A stretch of 64,000 nucleotides of DNA, from positions 5,632,501 to 5,696,500 of the forward strand of contig NZ_OY762614.1 in the NCBI RefSeq assembly GCF_963666145.1. The letters are read 5' to 3'. This document shows positions 63,295 through 64,000 of the stretch, piece by piece (position 1 is the first letter of the stretch; each line of letters opens with the position of its first letter). Source of the stretch: an uncultured Desulfobacter sp. (GTDB taxonomy: Bacteria; Desulfobacterota; Desulfobacteria; Desulfobacterales; Desulfobacteraceae). The notes beneath the pieces are model-generated. The model made no database searches. It worked only from the letters and a program-made list of their open reading frames with translations, and was not told the DNA's origin. Position numbers and translations under genes: made by a program.

Positions 63295-63562
63295 AAATTA
63301 ACTTAGTAAGATCTGATCATGGGCCTCAAAACCGTCAGCTTTTTTTACACATCGGCAAATTAATCCCTAAGGCCTCACCACATATTCACGTTTTTGCCCC
63401 CCAGGTTCTTTTGATAAAGTTATTTTAAGTTGTCGAGGATTCCTATATTATGACTTTTGTACAAGAACTGAATCATTGTTCAAACATAGCGGGTAAGCTG
63501 CCTGTTTTTTGATTTTGTGGTTAGTTTTTTGGCCGTGACAAAACATTGAGGATTAATATTGT

Positions 63563-64000
63563 ATGACTAAAAACGTGTTTACACAAAAAACCACAATTTT
63601 GGCCCCGGTTTCCAAGGTCTTTACCTGGCATGCCAGAGCAGGCGCCATTGACCGGCTTACGCCGCCCTGGGCACCGTTGACTTTGGTCTCAAGAAAGGGC
63701 AGGGGGATTGATAAAGGCGTTGAAGTTACCTTCAAGATAAAAGTTTTTGGGATTCCCATGACATGGAAGGCCCGGCACATTGATTACAAAGAGAACCAAA
63801 TGTTTCGGGATCGCCAGCTAAAGGGGCCGTTTGCCGAATGGGAACACAGTCATTTGTTTCATGAACAGGCAAATGATTCGACCGTGATGGAGGATCGGGT
63901 TAAATTCCGGCTGCCATTCGGCATTTTCAGCCTTCCTTTTTATGGATATGCCAAAAAGGAGCTTGGACGTATGTTCGCCTATCGGCATCGGGTGCTCAAA
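63563..64000 (+). CDS. SRPBCC-family protein, 3' end beyond window
   Basis: 146 codons are seen from the ATG at 63563, preceded by TTGAGGAT, and the frame is still open at the edge. The sequence KTTILAPVSKVFTWHARAGAI and the following TWKARHIDYKENQMFRDRQ-like strand fit the ligand-binding SRPBCC (START-like) fold. In many bacteria this domain is fused to or followed by a TIGR01777 NAD-dependent epimerase, which could lie just beyond. Ligand unknown. Confidence 0.78.
   Translation, partial: MTKNVFTQKTTILAPVSKVFTWHARAGAIDRLTPPWAPLTLVSRKGRGIDKGVEVTFKIKVFGIPMTWKARHIDYKENQMFRDRQLKGPFAEWEHSHLFHEQANDSTVMEDRVKFRLPFGIFSLPFYGYAKKELGRMFAYRHRVLK

Noticed and set aside
6855..63326. CTGATCATGGGCCT occurs at 6855-6868 and 63313-63326
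   Set aside because: A shared 14-mer is expected by chance a few times in a 64-kb window; flanks do not match.

Overview
The window looks like chromosome of an anaerobic, diazotrophic, sulfur-metabolising Desulfobacterota bacterium, most likely a Desulfobacteraceae-type sulfate reducer. The support is a nifE-N-B-V cofactor operon, desulfoferrodoxin, a ferredoxin:thioredoxin reductase catalytic subunit, SulP, DASS and TSUP anion carriers, a met(Y,X,W) sulfhydrylation operon, MlaC, and a PEP-CTERM protein. No ribosomal or dissimilatory sulfate-reduction marker is present, so this placement is an inference. I saw no rRNA, tRNA or CRISPR.

Layout. 1-1432: a truncated-by-window B12/radical SAM gene on the minus strand. 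1435-6180: a sigma54-type promoter, then nifE, a nifN remnant with most of its middle missing, nifB, nifV and a strong terminator. 6231-10500: a cysteine-cluster protein (minus), a second sigma54-type promoter, then a small unknown gene, an Mrp/ApbC ATPase and a solitary groEL. 10508-12933: a DASS carrier with a REC-CBS response regulator (minus). 13199-19177: a damaged stretch with an mgtE remnant fused to foreign sequence, a Ca/Na antiporter split by an IS1634-like element with a 6-bp target duplication, a SulP permease, and a truncated UPF0316-like gene. 19325-23504: stress and polyphosphate genes (USP, coiled-coil protein, VIT transporter, PPK2) and a PLP decarboxylase.

23631-32536 is the most intriguing region. 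It holds an exported dikinase-like protein whose domain order matches glucan water dikinases (phosphohistidine domain before the ATP-binding domain), two exported class A beta-lactamase-like serine hydrolases, and a nucleotide-translocase-like membrane protein fused to HEAT repeats. It also has a small gene frameshifted at a run of nine G. A working idea is a periplasmic phosphorylation module supplied with nucleotide by the carrier.

32695-42065: HAD phosphatase, APH-like kinase, ArsB/NhaD-type carrier, the metY-metX-metW operon with a sensor-domain/TSUP fusion, and an AEC carrier. 42325-45663: a TonB receptor remnant (plug and last strand only), YfiR-like protein and hybrid histidine kinase. 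46004-50756: a 1382-residue secreted phosphoesterase ending in a dockerin-like module, next to a cohesin-like PEP-CTERM protein. 51047-54379: HDOD protein, RNase HI, unknown coiled coil, MlaC. 54808-59529: pstC-pstA-pstS-pstB. 59767-64000: ferritin-like protein, XthA, FTR/glutaredoxin pair, desulfoferrodoxin and a partial SRPBCC gene.

A theme of the window is gene breakage. nifN, mgtE, the TonB receptor and the UPF0316 gene each look like deletion scars, one antiporter is IS-split, and one small gene is frameshifted. Whether this is real genome erosion or assembly collapse cannot be decided from sequence alone.
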